NCBI RefSeq assembly: GCF_900111735.1
Contig: NZ_FOHW01000001.1
Coordinates: 1 to 64,000, forward strand
DNA from: Pseudomonas graminis
Lineage (GTDB): Bacteria > Pseudomonadota > Gammaproteobacteria > Pseudomonadales > Pseudomonadaceae
Length of the DNA stretch: 64,000 nucleotides
Reading direction: 5' to 3'
The notes under the pieces: model-generated
The model's input: the letters and a program-made list of their open reading frames with translations, nothing else
What the model was told of the DNA's origin: nothing
Databases searched by the model: none
In this document: positions 1 through 8,830 of the stretch, one piece after another
How positions within the stretch are numbered: position 1 is the first letter of the stretch
Layout of the letters: the number at the start of each line of letters is the position of its first letter
Translations under genes and position numbers: made by a program

Positions 1-167
1 CGTCCGTTGCCCTTGGGAATAGCTTTATCGAACCCCAGAACCCTGAGATCCAAGCGAGAAACATAGGCATCAATGACCCGAACAAGATGGTCTTCGGGAA
101 TGACTTCATCGATTGAAACCGGAAACAGGCTGGTCTGGTTTCGAGATTCGCCCTGGATGTACGCCAT
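1..167 (-). CDS. IS1182-family transposase, N-terminal part (cut by window edge)
   Basis: This is the first 55 residues of a transposase that continues beyond the window. It starts at the ATG at 167 (minus strand). The N-terminus reads MAYIQGESRNQTSLFPVSID, followed by EVIPEDHLVRVIDAY, which I recognise as the usual opening of IS1182-type DDE transposases. The catalytic region is not in view. A long perfect hairpin begins at the start codon, as expected for an IS end. Only the family is claimed. Whether the element is intact or active cannot be judged from here. Confidence 0.8.
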   Translation of the reverse strand, partial: MAYIQGESRNQTSLFPVSIDEVIPEDHLVRVIDAYVSRLDLRVLGFDKAIPKGNG

Positions 168-208
168 AAGAAAATGCCCCGCATCTTTCGATGCGGGGCA
201 TTTTCTTA
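167..208. repeat. Perfect 19-bp hairpin at the IS1182-type element end
   Basis: The arms 167-185 and 190-208 are perfectly complementary around a 4-nt loop. The core is AAGAAAATGCCCCGCAT and its complement. The hairpin has A/T-rich flanks on both sides, so it would act as a bidirectional intrinsic terminator. Its position at the transposase start suggests it belongs to the insertion sequence and shields the transposase from outside transcription. Confidence 0.75.
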
Positions 209-268
209 GATCTGAGGCAGGTTGGCTAGGTTTTCACACAGTCTGTACAGATAGAGCGCGATTCCATG

Positions 269-292
269 TGGGACCGGCTTCAGGCGGGAAGA
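269..292. repeat. Single REP palindrome
   Basis: One copy of the REP family seen throughout this window, core GTGGGACCGGCTTCAGGC, slightly degenerate in the 3' arm. It lies between the IS end and alkA. I see no gene between 210 and 394. Confidence 0.6.
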
Positions 293-394
293 GGTCAGTT
301 TGCTCACCCTCAATCTGCGTTTTAGCCCGAAAAATTTGTGCCCCTGCATTGATTACGCTAGCGTCAGCCGACCCTGACTGCCGGCGGTTCGCCC

Positions 395-1315
395 ATGCTT
401 CAACCTTTCCAGCCCCACGCCTCGCGCCTGATCCCTTTCAATCAGCCGTTTGACTGGCAGCGCATGCTCGATTTCTTCGCGGCGCGGATGACGGCGGGTG
501 TGGAGGCGGTGGTCGATGGGGTGTACATGCGCAACATCGAGTTCAAGGGCAGCCAAGGTGCCTTGACGGTGGAACTGGCGCCGGACGGGCAGCATCTGCT
601 GGCGACCGCTCACGGCGAGGTGAGCCAGCACATCGATCAGTTGATCGCGCCGGTTTCACACATGTTCGATTTGTACGCCGAACCGCAAATCATCGACCAA
701 GCCCTCTCCCAAGACCCGTGGCTGGCCTCACTGGTGCGGCGTCGCCCGGGGATGCGCGTGCCGGGGGCGTTTTCCGGGTTCGAGCTGGCCGTGCGCACGA
801 TCGTCGGGCAGCAGGTCAGCGTCAAGGGTGCGACGACGATTGTCGGTCGCCTCGTCCAGCGGGCCGGAGTTCAGGTCAGTGAAGGTCTGCATGAACAATT
901 GGCCTGGCGCTTCCCGACGCCAGACGCCGTCGCGCAGGCGAACCTGGACAAGATCGGCATGCCCGGCAAGCGCGTCGAGACCCTGCAGCGTCTCGCAGGG
1001 TCGGTGGCCAGTGGCGAGCTGTCCCTCGACGTTCGCCATGGCGACATTGGTGATGTACGGCGACAGTTGCTGGCCATGCCCGGCATCGGCCCCTGGACCG
1101 TGGAATACATCGCCATGCGCGCCTGGCGTGACCCGGACGCCTGGCCCGCCGCCGATCTGGTGCTGATGAATCTGATGACCCAGCAAGAGCCATCGCTGCT
1201 TCGCCTGCCGCAGCACAAGGCGCGGGCCGAAGCCTGGAAGCCCTGGCGCGCCTACGCCGCCATTCACATCTGGAATTCCGCGGCGGATGTGGCGGGCAAG
1301 CAGAAGGGCGGTTGA
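395..1315 (+). CDS. alkA: DNA-3-methyladenine glycosylase II (AlkA-like)
   Basis: Base-excision glycosylase of the HhH-GPD superfamily that removes alkylated purines. The 306-residue protein has the AlkA N-terminal domain, then the glycosylase core with a helix-hairpin-helix LLAMPGIGPWTVEYIAMRA. The catalytic aspartate is Asp254 in PAADLVL, the position of the essential Asp in AlkA. The length is close to the E. coli enzyme (282 residues). The next gene is an O6-alkylguanine methyltransferase on the same strand, so the pair is a small alkylation-repair cluster. In E. coli these functions belong to the Ada response, but no Ada regulatory domain or Ada box is visible here. The start codon lacks a strong Shine-Dalgarno sequence. 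Confidence 0.9.
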   Translation: MLQPFQPHASRLIPFNQPFDWQRMLDFFAARMTAGVEAVVDGVYMRNIEFKGSQGALTVELAPDGQHLLATAHGEVSQHIDQLIAPVSHMFDLYAEPQIIDQALSQDPWLASLVRRRPGMRVPGAFSGFELAVRTIVGQQVSVKGATTIVGRLVQRAGVQVSEGLHEQLAWRFPTPDAVAQANLDKIGMPGKRVETLQRLAGSVASGELSLDVRHGDIGDVRRQLLAMPGIGPWTVEYIAMRAWRDPDAWPAADLVLMNLMTQQEPSLLRLPQHKARAEAWKPWRAYAAIHIWNSAADVAGKQKGG

Positions 1316-1353
1316 CCGGGGAGTTTGAGCGCAAGAACCGGGTGGTTCGTGCA

Positions 1354-1388
1354 GGGCGCGCGAGTAGTATGTCGTCACTCGCGCGCCC
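1354..1388. terminator. Strong 12-bp hairpin between alkA and ogt
   Basis: The arm GGGCGCGCGAGT (1354-1365) pairs perfectly with 1377-1388 around an 11-nt loop. No T-run follows on either strand, so it is an attenuating or mRNA-stabilising hairpin rather than a proven terminator. It lies in the 148-bp gap between alkA and ogt. Confidence 0.5.
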
Positions 1389-1463
1389 GGACGATCGCGG
1401 ATGATCTCGGCGCGCAGTTGCCCGGACAAGAGCCAGAACAAAAAACAGAGCAGGAGCCAGACG

Positions 1464-2003
1464 ATGACCTTCACCTACCGCTTTATTGATTCCCCGGTCG
1501 GTCAGTTGAAGCTGATCGCCAAGGGCCCGCGTCTGGCCGCCGTGCTCTGGCAAAACGACCGCCCGAACCGCGTGTTGCTCGGGGCGATGAGTGAAGACGC
1601 CGGCAGCGATGTGCTGGACCGAACCGAGCGCCAGCTCGCTGAGTACTTCGCCGGGCAGCGTCAGCGTTTCGAGCTTGAGCTCGAATTTCATGGCACTGAA
1701 TTTCAGCAGAACGTCTGGCAGGCCCTGCTGACTATTCCCTTCGGCGAAACCCGCAGTTATCTCGACATAGCCCTGCAGATCGGCAATCCCGCCGCCGTGC
1801 GCGCCGTCGGTGCCGCCAATGGCAAGAACCCGATTTCCATCATTGCCCCGTGCCACCGAGTGATCGGCAGTTCCGGTGCGCTGACCGGTTTTGCCGGTGG
1901 CCTCGACGCCAAGCACCTGCTGCTGACGCTTGAGGGTTATCAGCCGGTACAGCGGGGCAAGCGCGTCAAGGCGGTGGCTTCGACCCAGGCGTCACTGTTC
2001 TGA
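1464..2003 (+). CDS. ogt: Methylated-DNA--[protein]-cysteine S-methyltransferase
   Basis: Direct-reversal repair enzyme that takes alkyl groups from O6-alkylguanine or O4-alkylthymine onto its own cysteine. The 179-residue protein carries the active-site motif PCHRV with Cys130, preceded by the helix-turn-helix segment TRSYLDIALQIGNPAAVRAV that inserts the arginine finger. It lacks the N-terminal Ada regulatory domain, so it is an Ogt-type stand-alone enzyme. The start at 1464 is preferred because AGGAG at 1452-1456 precedes it. A start at 1401 would add 21 residues foreign to the family. It lies downstream of alkA and probably shares its task. Confidence 0.93.
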   Translation: MTFTYRFIDSPVGQLKLIAKGPRLAAVLWQNDRPNRVLLGAMSEDAGSDVLDRTERQLAEYFAGQRQRFELELEFHGTEFQQNVWQALLTIPFGETRSYLDIALQIGNPAAVRAVGAANGKNPISIIAPCHRVIGSSGALTGFAGGLDAKHLLLTLEGYQPVQRGKRVKAVASTQASLF

Positions 2004-2094
2004 ATCAATCGCTTCACGGTTTACGCAAAGCTTCACGCAACACGCCGCTTGAAAACGTACGCAACGGCCGACCCTTAAATCAATGGAGATGATC

Positions 2095-2898
2095 ATGCCC
2101 GGTTCCGCTCAGACGTTTCGCTCACTGCACCACCAATCCACCGTTTTGCGCCTGCCCAATGCCTGGGACGCGGGGAGCGCTCGACTGTTCGAAAGCCTTG
2201 GCGCCACCGCCATCGCAACCACCAGCGCGGGAGTCGCGTGGGCGCAGGGTTATGCCGATGGCCGGGTGTTTCCGGTGGACATCGCGGTAAGCGTCGCCGC
2301 CAGCATCGCGCGGCTGATCAAGGTGCCCCTGTCGGTCGACATCGAAAACGGCTACTCGGACGACCCGCAAACCGTCGCGGAAAACGTCAAGCGGGTGCTG
2401 GATATCGGCGCGGTCGGCATCAATATCGAAGACGGTTCAGACGCGCCGGAGCTGCTCGTCCGCAAGATCGAGGCGATTAAAAACATGGCCGCCCGCAACG
2501 GGCTGCACGTCTTTATCAATGCTCGCACCGACGTTTATCTGGCGAGTCTGGTTCCTGAACATGCGCGGGTCGAAGAGACCCTGAAGCGCGGCCAGAAGTA
2601 CCGGGAAGCAGGGGCGGATGGTCTGTTCGTGGCGGCCTTGGTGGACGTCGAGCAGATCCAGGCCGTCGTTGCAGGCATTGATCTGCCTATCAATGTGTTG
2701 GCGCGACAGGGCTTGCCTGCCGCCGAAGCGCTGGCGCAACTGGGCGTACGCCGCTTGAGCGCCGGATCCAGCATCGCCCAGACCTTGTGGGGACAGGCCG
2801 AGCAACTCGCAAGGGGCTTTCTGGAGGAAGGGCGTTCGGAAACGGTCATCGAGACCAGCCTCGCGTATCCGCAGATTCAGGCGCTGTTTGAGCGCTAG
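2095..2898 (+). CDS. Isocitrate lyase/PEP mutase family protein
   Basis: Cytoplasmic TIM-barrel protein of the PEP mutase / 2-methylisocitrate lyase-like superfamily. Visible features are the N-terminal LRLPNAWDAGSARLFE, the metal-binding stretch VDIENGYSDDP, the NIEDG loop, and FINARTDVYL. The precise reaction (oxaloacetate decarboxylase-like, phosphonopyruvate hydrolase-like or other carboxy-phosphonoenolpyruvate-type chemistry) cannot be read from these motifs. The start at 2095 is chosen because GGAG at 2085-2088 stands 6 bases upstream. An ATG at 2083 would contain that Shine-Dalgarno sequence. The gene stands alone between ogt and the SOS cassette. Confidence 0.8.
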   Translation: MPGSAQTFRSLHHQSTVLRLPNAWDAGSARLFESLGATAIATTSAGVAWAQGYADGRVFPVDIAVSVAASIARLIKVPLSVDIENGYSDDPQTVAENVKRVLDIGAVGINIEDGSDAPELLVRKIEAIKNMAARNGLHVFINARTDVYLASLVPEHARVEETLKRGQKYREAGADGLFVAALVDVEQIQAVVAGIDLPINVLARQGLPAAEALAQLGVRRLSAGSSIAQTLWGQAEQLARGFLEEGRSETVIETSLAYPQIQALFER

Positions 2899-3000
2899 GC
2901 AGGGCTTTTGAGCAGGGTGGCAATTACCGGGATTCGCCGCTCTGTTACAAAAATGGCAGCCGGATCGACAGGAGGCGCTGGTCAGGTTTAGTCGAAAAGA

Positions 3001-3012
3001 GTACAAATGTGC
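3001..3012 (+). promoter_or_regulatory. LexA2 operator GTAC-N4-GTGC
   Basis: The 12 bases GTACAAATGTGC match the GTAC-N4-GTGC box reported for the second LexA of Pseudomonas putida. The box overlies the first possible start codon of lexA2 (ATG at 3007). The promoter may be TGGTCA at 2979-2984 and TACAAA at 3002-3007 (17-bp spacer). That is a guess from sequence, and it would put the -10 inside the operator. Confidence 0.8.
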
Positions 3013-3624
3013 TCCATGACGACCCTATCCCCAAAACGCGCTGCCATCCTCACGTTCATTCGTGACCGCATCGCCCACAACGGCCAGCCTCCCAGCCTGG
3101 CTGAAATTTCCGAAGCCTTCGGTTTTGCTTCCCGCAGCGTTGCGCGCAAGCACATCGTGGCGCTGACCGACGCCGGCTTGATCGAAGTCGTCGCCAATCA
3201 GGCCCGCGGTATCCGCCTGATGGAAACCCGTCCGCGGCCGCAAATGCTCGACATTCCCGTGCTCGGTCGAGTGGCCGCCGGTGCACCCATCGGTCCCGAC
3301 CTCGACAATCACGACACCTTCACCCTGGACAGCCGCACCTTCATGCGCGTCCCGGATTACCTGTTGCGGGTGAGCGGGGATTCGATGATCGACGACGGCA
3401 TCTTCGACGGCGATCTGGTAGGCATCCTGCAAAGCGCCGAGGCCCGCGACGGGCAGATCATCGTGGCCCGGCTGGACGGCGAAGTGACCATCAAGCGCCT
3501 GGAGCGCGGCGATGATCAGCTGCGCTTGCTGCCGCGCAACCCGGCGTATCAACCCATCATTGTTCGGCCCGATCAGGACTTCGCGATCGAAGGCGTGTTC
3601 TGTGGCCTGGTGCGCCGGGAATGA
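3007..3624 (+). CDS. lexA2: LexA2, SOS repressor of the mutagenesis cassette
   Basis: Self-cleaving SOS repressor of 205 residues. The N-terminal winged helix (residues 8-70, with LAEISEAFGFASRSVARKH) binds DNA. The C-terminal S24 domain has the Ala91-Gly92 cleavage bond in RVAAGAPIG, nucleophile Ser126 in SGDSM, and general base Lys163 in EVTIKRL. It is the first gene of lexA2-imuA-imuB-dnaE2, and its stop overlaps the imuA start (ATGA). The start is uncertain. ATG 3007 lies inside the LexA2 operator with only a weak AAGAG upstream. ATG 3016 would shorten the protein by 3 residues. This is a second, cassette-borne LexA. The housekeeping lexA is not in this window. Confidence 0.92.
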   Translation: MCSMTTLSPKRAAILTFIRDRIAHNGQPPSLAEISEAFGFASRSVARKHIVALTDAGLIEVVANQARGIRLMETRPRPQMLDIPVLGRVAAGAPIGPDLDNHDTFTLDSRTFMRVPDYLLRVSGDSMIDDGIFDGDLVGILQSAEARDGQIIVARLDGEVTIKRLERGDDQLRLLPRNPAYQPIIVRPDQDFAIEGVFCGLVRRE

Positions 3625-4241
3625 TGGGCGCGGTGGTCAGCCTCGACGCGCTGCTGGACGAGCGACGCGTCTGGAAGGGGCGTCAGCAGGTCCCTTCGGT
3701 TGCCGCGCAGCCCACCGGCCATGCCGCCCTTGATGCGGCGTTGCCCATGGGAGGCTGGCCCCCTGCGGCGATGACCGAAGTGCTGGTCGCGGCCAACGGC
3801 AGCGGTGAACTGCGGCTGATGTGGCCGACCCTGGCCCGGCTCGCTGACAGCGGCGAACGCATCGTGCTGGTTGCGCCTCCTTTTTTGCCCTATGCCCAGG
3901 CCTGGCAGATGGCAGGCATCGACCTGAGGCAGTTGTCCATCATTCACGCCAGCGAGCGCGATGCCTTGTGGGCGGTCGAGCAATGCCTGCGTTCGGGCAG
4001 TTGCGGCGCGGTGTTGTGCTGGCCGACCAAGGTCGACGACCGTGCCTTGCGCCGGTTGCAGGTGGCCGCCGAAACCGGTGAAACCCTGGCCTTTGCCTGC
4101 CGCGGGCATGAGGCGGCAGCCAACCCGTCTCCGGCCGCGCTGCGTATTGCCATCGACGCGCGCCCCAGTCAGTTGCGGGTGCTCAAGTGTCGAGGCGGGC
4201 TGGCGCCGTCCTCCCCCGTTCCGTTCACCGCTGACGCTTGA
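3621..4241 (+). CDS. imuA: ImuA, translesion mutagenesis accessory protein
   Basis: RecA/SulA-like accessory protein of the ImuA-ImuB-DnaE2 mutasome, acting at stalled replication forks after DNA damage. The 206-residue protein opens with VVSLDALLDERRVWKG and contains the Pseudomonas-type GHAALDAALPMGGWPPAAM segment, then a RecA-like core (MTEVLVAANGSGELRLMWP). The phosphate-binding loop is degenerate, with no Walker A GKT/S. The start ATG overlaps the lexA2 stop by 4 bases. It is sometimes annotated as SulA2, but its position between lexA2 and imuB supports ImuA. Confidence 0.9.
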   Translation: MMGAVVSLDALLDERRVWKGRQQVPSVAAQPTGHAALDAALPMGGWPPAAMTEVLVAANGSGELRLMWPTLARLADSGERIVLVAPPFLPYAQAWQMAGIDLRQLSIIHASERDALWAVEQCLRSGSCGAVLCWPTKVDDRALRRLQVAAETGETLAFACRGHEAAANPSPAALRIAIDARPSQLRVLKCRGGLAPSSPVPFTADA

Positions 4242-4248
4242 GGTTGCC

Positions 4249-5676
4249 ATGCTCTGGGCCTGTGTCCTCCTGCCGCAGCTGGCGCTGGACGGCGTCATGC
4301 GCCGTCGCGAAAACCCCGAAGAACCGCTGGCGCTGATCAGCGGCACCGCTCAGCGACGGGTGCTGCAGACGGTCAACCCGGCCGCCCGCGCCATGGGCCT
4401 GCGTGCCGGCCAGTCTCTGACCGCGGCCCATGCCATGACCCGAGAATTCGCCACCGTCGAATACGACCCGGACGAAACCGAGCGCTGGCATCGTCTGCTT
4501 GCGGCCTGGGCCTACCGTTTCAGTTCCCATGTCAGCCTCAAATACCCGCGCGTGCTGTTGATGGAAGTTGAATCCAGCTTTGGCCTGTTCGGGCCGTGGC
4601 CGGTGTTCGAAGCACTTCTGCGTCAGGAACTGACCGAGCTGGGCTTCACCCACCGCATCGTCGCGGCGCCCAATCCGCTGGCGGCCCGCATGCTCGCCAA
4701 CGCCCATGATGGTCTCGCCGTGTGCGATGGCGACTCACTGCATGAGGTGCTGGCAGAGATGCCGGTCAACCGCATCGGCCTGCCAACCGAGGTGGCCACC
4801 TCACTGGCGCGCATGGGCCTGCATCGCGTACGGCAGGTTCAGGCGTTGCCCCGTGACACGTTGGCCCGGCGTTTTCCGGCAGCCGTGCTGCAACACCTCG
4901 ACACGCTGTTCGGGCGCAGGCCCATGGGGCTGGAGTGTTATGTGCCGCCGGACCGTTTTGATACGCGCATCGAGCTCAACTTCGACGTCGAATCCCACCA
5001 GGCGCTGCTGTTCCCGCTCAAGCGCATGATTGCCGATCTGGCAGTGTTTCTGGCCGGGCGCGACAGCGGCGTGCAACGTTTCGTGATTCATCTGGAGCAC
5101 GTGCCGAGTGTGGGCAGCGTTGCGCCGGACACGCAGATTCCCGTCGGCCTGCTCAGTGCCGAGCGCGAAGCCAATATGCTGTTCGAGCTGGCGCGCGGGC
5201 GTCTGGAGCAAGTCGAAGTGCCGTCCCCGGTACGCGCGTTGCGATTGCAGGCCAAGGACCTGCCGGCCTTCGTGCCCACCCACCGCGAGCTGTTCGACGA
5301 CCGTCCGCAGCAGACCATGCCGTGGGAACAGTTGCGCGAGCGCCTGCGTGCACGGCTTGGGGATGAAGCGGTGGCCGGCCTGGGTTTCAATGCCGACCAT
5401 CGCCCGGAACACGCTTCGTTGCCCGCTTCCCCGAGCAAACCGTTGGCGCTGACCCATAAAGTGCCGCGTCCTGGCTGGCTATTGCCCGAGCCCGAACTGC
5501 TGACCGAGCCCGGCCTGCGCGTGCTGGCCGGGCCTGAGCGTATCGAGTCGGGCTGGTGGGACGGCGGCGACGTGCGGCGCGACTATTACCTCGTCGAAAC
5601 CCGTAACGGCCAGCGCGGCTGGGCGTACCGCAGCGTTGGCGACAGCAGCCTGTTGCTGCACGGCTGGTTCGCATGA
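4249..5676 (+). CDS. imuB: ImuB, catalytically degenerate Y-family polymerase homologue
   Basis: The 475-residue protein is related to Y-family polymerases (DinB/UmuC) but lacks the acidic catalytic residues. The N-terminus runs [19 protein letters not shown] where active members have a D-x-D-type metal site. In the known mutasome ImuB is a non-catalytic adaptor that binds the beta clamp and recruits ImuA and DnaE2. The palm/finger segment ([20 protein letters not shown]) and little-finger domain (QRFVIHLEH) are recognisable. The ATG at 4249 lies 7 bases after the imuA stop. Its own stop overlaps the dnaE2 start (ATGA), so translation is probably coupled. Confidence 0.9.
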   Translation: MLWACVLLPQLALDGVMRRRENPEEPLALISGTAQRRVLQTVNPAARAMGLRAGQSLTAAHAMTREFATVEYDPDETERWHRLLAAWAYRFSSHVSLKYPRVLLMEVESSFGLFGPWPVFEALLRQELTELGFTHRIVAAPNPLAARMLANAHDGLAVCDGDSLHEVLAEMPVNRIGLPTEVATSLARMGLHRVRQVQALPRDTLARRFPAAVLQHLDTLFGRRPMGLECYVPPDRFDTRIELNFDVESHQALLFPLKRMIADLAVFLAGRDSGVQRFVIHLEHVPSVGSVAPDTQIPVGLLSAEREANMLFELARGRLEQVEVPSPVRALRLQAKDLPAFVPTHRELFDDRPQQTMPWEQLRERLRARLGDEAVAGLGFNADHRPEHASLPASPSKPLALTHKVPRPGWLLPEPELLTEPGLRVLAGPERIESGWWDGGDVRRDYYLVETRNGQRGWAYRSVGDSSLLLHGWFA

Positions 5677-8600
5677 GTGCGGGATACGCCGAGCTGCATT
5701 GCCTGTCGAACTTCAGCTTTCAGCGCGGGGCATCGAGTGCGAAGGAGTTGTTCGAGCGGGCAAAGCTCCATGGGTATCAGGCGCTGGCCATCACCGATGA
5801 ATGCACCCTGGCGGGCATCGTGCGTGCGTGGCAGGCTGCCAAGGAATGTGAGCTGCCATTGATCATCGGCAGCGAAATCACCGTCGAGAACGGGCCGAAA
5901 ATCGTTTTGCTGGTGGAGAATCTTGCCGGCTACCAGGCCTTGTGCCGCTTGATCACCCAAGGCCGACGGCGCAGCAAGAAAGGCGAATACCGCTTGCTGC
6001 ACGAGGACTTTCAGCAGCCAGTCGCAGGGCTTTTGGCGCTGTGGCTGCCGGATCTTGATCAGGACATCCCCACCAGACGGGAGCAAGGCAACTGGCTGCG
6101 CGGGATCTTTCAGCAGAATCTGTGGCTGAGTGTCGAGCTGCATTGCGGTCCGGATGACCGAAAGCGCCTCAATACCTTGCTCGGCATGGCGCGGGCCATG
6201 GCGATTCCAGCCGTCGCCAGTGGCGACGTGCACATGCACGCCCGCGGTCGTCGGGCGTTGCAGGACACCATGAGCGCCGTCCGCCATCACACCACCGTGG
6301 CCGAAGCGGGGCATCGGCTTTTTGCCAACGGCGAGCGGCATCTGCGCCCGCTCTCGGTATTGAGCGAGGTTTACCCGGCGAGCCTGCTGATTGAAACCTT
6401 GAACATCGCCCGGCGCTGCACCTTCGATCTCAGTGAATTGCGCTACGAATACCCCCACGAACTGGTGCCGCCTGACCAGTCACCCAGCAGTTGGCTGCGG
6501 CATCTGACCGAGCAGGGCGCCAGCTGCCGCTGGCCTCATGGCGTGCCGGAAGTCGCCCGCAGCAACATCGAAAAAGAGCTGAAGGTCATCGCGGCCAAGC
6601 GGTACGAGAGTTACTTCCTCACGGTGCACGACATCGTCAGCTTCGCCCGCGAACAGCACATCCTCTGCCAGGGCCGAGGTTCGGCGGCCAACTCGACGGT
6701 GTGTTTCGCTTTGGGCATCACTGAGCTGGACCCGTCAAAAAGCAATCTGCTGTTCGAGCGTTTCATCTCCGAAGAGCGCGACGAGCCCCCGGACATCGAC
6801 GTCGATTTCGAGCACGAACGGCGAGAGGAAGTCCTGCAATACGTGTTCCGTCGCTACGGCCGGGGCAGGGCGGCGCTCACTGCTGTTGCCAGTACCTACC
6901 ACGGTGCGGGTGCGGTCCGGGATGTGGCGCGCGTACTCGGTTTGCCGCCCGACCAGATCAACGCTTTGGCCGACTGCTTCAGCCGCTGGAGCGACAGCAT
7001 GCCGCCCGCCGAACGCCTGCGCGAATGCGGGTTTGAGCCTGACAGCCCGATTCTGCGCCGGGTGCTGACCTTGACCGGTGAACTCATCGGCTTCCCCCGG
7101 CATCTGTCCCAGCACCCCGGCGGCTTTGTGATTTCCGAGCATCCGCTGGAAACCCTGGTGCCCGTGGAAAACGCCGCCATGGCGGACCGCACCATCATTC
7201 AGTGGGACAAGGACGACCTCGATCTGGTGGGCCTGCTCAAGGTCGATATCCTCGCCCTCGGCATGCTCAGTGCACTGCGCCGTACCTTCGATCTGGTCAG
7301 GGGCTATCGAGGGTACGACCTGACTCTCGCGACCATCCCCGCCGAGGACAAACCCACCTACGACATGATCAGCCGCGCCGACACCATCGGCGTGTTCCAG
7401 ATCGAGTCGCGGGCGCAGATGTCCATGCTGCCTCGGTTGAAGCCCAGCACGTTCTACGACCTGGTGATCGAGGTGGCCATCGTCCGCCCCGGGCCGATTC
7501 AGGGTGGCATGGTCCACCCGTACCTGCGCCGCAAGAACGGCGAAGAGGCGGTGACGTACCCGTCCGAAGAGCTGAAAGTGGTGTTCGAGCGCACGTTGGG
7601 CGTGCCGCTGTTTCAGGAGCAGGTCATGCAACTGGCGATCGTCGCTGCTGATTATTCCCCCGGGGAGGCGGATCAACTGCGCCGTTCCATGGCCGCCTGG
7701 AAACGCCACGGCGGTCTTGAGCCCCATCGCATCCGCCTCAGCGAGCGCATGAAGGAAAAGGGCTACCCGGACGAGTTCATCCAGCGCATTTTCGAGCAGA
7801 TCAAGGGCTTCGGCAGTTACGGCTTCCCGGAATCCCACGCCGCCAGCTTCGCCTTGTTGACCTACGCCAGTTGCTGGCTCAAATGCCACGAACCGGCGGC
7901 TTTCACCTGCGCGCTCATCAACAGCTGGCCCATGGGCTTTTACAGCCCGGATCAACTGCTGCAGGACGCACGGCGCCACCAGATCGACGTGCACCCGGTG
8001 GATGTGCGATACAGCGACTGGGACTGTTCGCTGGAACCGGTGGCCGGCCGGGAATACAACCAAAACCTGGCGATCCGCATGGGGCTGCGCATGATTCGCG
8101 GCTTCCGCGAGGAGGACGCCAGGCGTATCGAGCAGGCGCGTGGCATACGTGATTTCAAGGACGTGGCCGATCTGTGCATCCGCGCCGAACTGGACAATCG
8201 GGCTCGTGCCGCGCTGGCGGATTCCGGCGCGCTGCGGGGTCTGGTGGGGCATCGGCATCGGGCGCGCTGGGAGATCGCGGGCGTCGAGATGCAGCGTCCG
8301 TTGTTCGGCGACGACTGTTTTGGCGAAGAGGCCCAGGTCGCGCTGCCGTTGCCCAGTGTCGCCCAGGACCTTGCAGCCGATTACGACACCCTCGGCACGA
8401 CACTCGGTCCGCACCCGCTGGCCTTACTGCGCCATAAACTGGCGGCGAAGCGTTTTCGCAGTTCAAAGGATTTGCTGGATGAAGAGCACGGCCGCAGCTT
8501 CAGCGTCGCCGGGCTTGTCGTCGGTCGACAACGGCCCGGCACCGCCAGCGGCGTTACATTTGTCACCCTGGAAGACGAACACGGCATGATCAACGTGGTG

Positions 8601-8774
8601 GTCTGGCGTGATCTGGCCGAGCGTCAACGCAAGGTGCTGGTGGGGTCGCAGTTGATGCAGGTGTTCGGCAAGTTCGAATTCCAGAAGGGCGTGCGCCACA
8701 TCATCGCCCAGCGATTGTTCGACCTCACGCCGATGCTCACCGGGCTCGACGTGCGCAGTCGGGATTTCAAGTGA
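5673..8774 (+). CDS. dnaE2: Error-prone DNA polymerase DnaE2
   Basis: C-family polymerase alpha-subunit paralogue (1033 residues) that copies past DNA lesions with the ImuA/ImuB accessory proteins. Order of domains: PHP domain (about 1-230), polymerase palm with PDIDVDF at 373-379 (Asp376 and Asp378 are the expected catalytic aspartates), fingers with the conserved [15 protein letters not shown] and [11 protein letters not shown] segments, helix-hairpin-helix, and a C-terminal OB fold ([19 protein letters not shown]). It is shorter than replicative DnaE (about 1160) because the C-terminal tau-binding part is missing, as usual for DnaE2. It is the last gene of the LexA2-controlled operon. Confidence 0.95.
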   Translation: MSAGYAELHCLSNFSFQRGASSAKELFERAKLHGYQALAITDECTLAGIVRAWQAAKECELPLIIGSEITVENGPKIVLLVENLAGYQALCRLITQGRRRSKKGEYRLLHEDFQQPVAGLLALWLPDLDQDIPTRREQGNWLRGIFQQNLWLSVELHCGPDDRKRLNTLLGMARAMAIPAVASGDVHMHARGRRALQDTMSAVRHHTTVAEAGHRLFANGERHLRPLSVLSEVYPASLLIETLNIARRCTFDLSELRYEYPHELVPPDQSPSSWLRHLTEQGASCRWPHGVPEVARSNIEKELKVIAAKRYESYFLTVHDIVSFAREQHILCQGRGSAANSTVCFALGITELDPSKSNLLFERFISEERDEPPDIDVDFEHERREEVLQYVFRRYGRGRAALTAVASTYHGAGAVRDVARVLGLPPDQINALADCFSRWSDSMPPAERLRECGFEPDSPILRRVLTLTGELIGFPRHLSQHPGGFVISEHPLETLVPVENAAMADRTIIQWDKDDLDLVGLLKVDILALGMLSALRRTFDLVRGYRGYDLTLATIPAEDKPTYDMISRADTIGVFQIESRAQMSMLPRLKPSTFYDLVIEVAIVRPGPIQGGMVHPYLRRKNGEEAVTYPSEELKVVFERTLGVPLFQEQVMQLAIVAADYSPGEADQLRRSMAAWKRHGGLEPHRIRLSERMKEKGYPDEFIQRIFEQIKGFGSYGFPESHAASFALLTYASCWLKCHEPAAFTCALINSWPMGFYSPDQLLQDARRHQIDVHPVDVRYSDWDCSLEPVAGREYNQNLAIRMGLRMIRGFREEDARRIEQARGIRDFKDVADLCIRAELDNRARAALADSGALRGLVGHRHRARWEIAGVEMQRPLFGDDCFGEEAQVALPLPSVAQDLAADYDTLGTTLGPHPLALLRHKLAAKRFRSSKDLLDEEHGRSFSVAGLVVGRQRPGTASGVTFVTLEDEHGMINVVVWRDLAERQRKVLVGSQLMQVFGKFEFQKGVRHIIAQRLFDLTPMLTGLDVRSRDFK

Positions 8775-8784
8775 ACCGCAAGGC

Positions 8785-8820
8785 GTTCATCGTGCCGGCA
8801 AGCGGGTACCGGCGATGAAC
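8785..8820. terminator. Hairpin between the convergent dnaE2 and iolG-like genes
   Basis: GTTCATCG (8785-8792) plus CCGG (8795-8798) pair with CCGG (8809-8812) plus CGATGAAC (8813-8820), with a 2-nt bulge. It lies in the 56-bp space between two convergent stop codons, a typical place for a bidirectional terminator. It has no T-run. Confidence 0.45.
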
Positions 8821-8830
8821 ACCTTGGGAT

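Noticed and set aside
2942..2959. CTG...CAG pair upstream of lexA2 resembling a classical SOS box
   Set aside because: The half-sites are 12 bases apart and the LexA1-type box needs 10. The GTAC-N4-GTGC site at 3001 is the better operator.
6735..8414. Long minus-strand open frame of 559 codons inside dnaE2
   Set aside because: It lies antisense to a fully conserved polymerase, has low-complexity composition and no recognisable motif. It is a shadow of GC-rich coding sequence.
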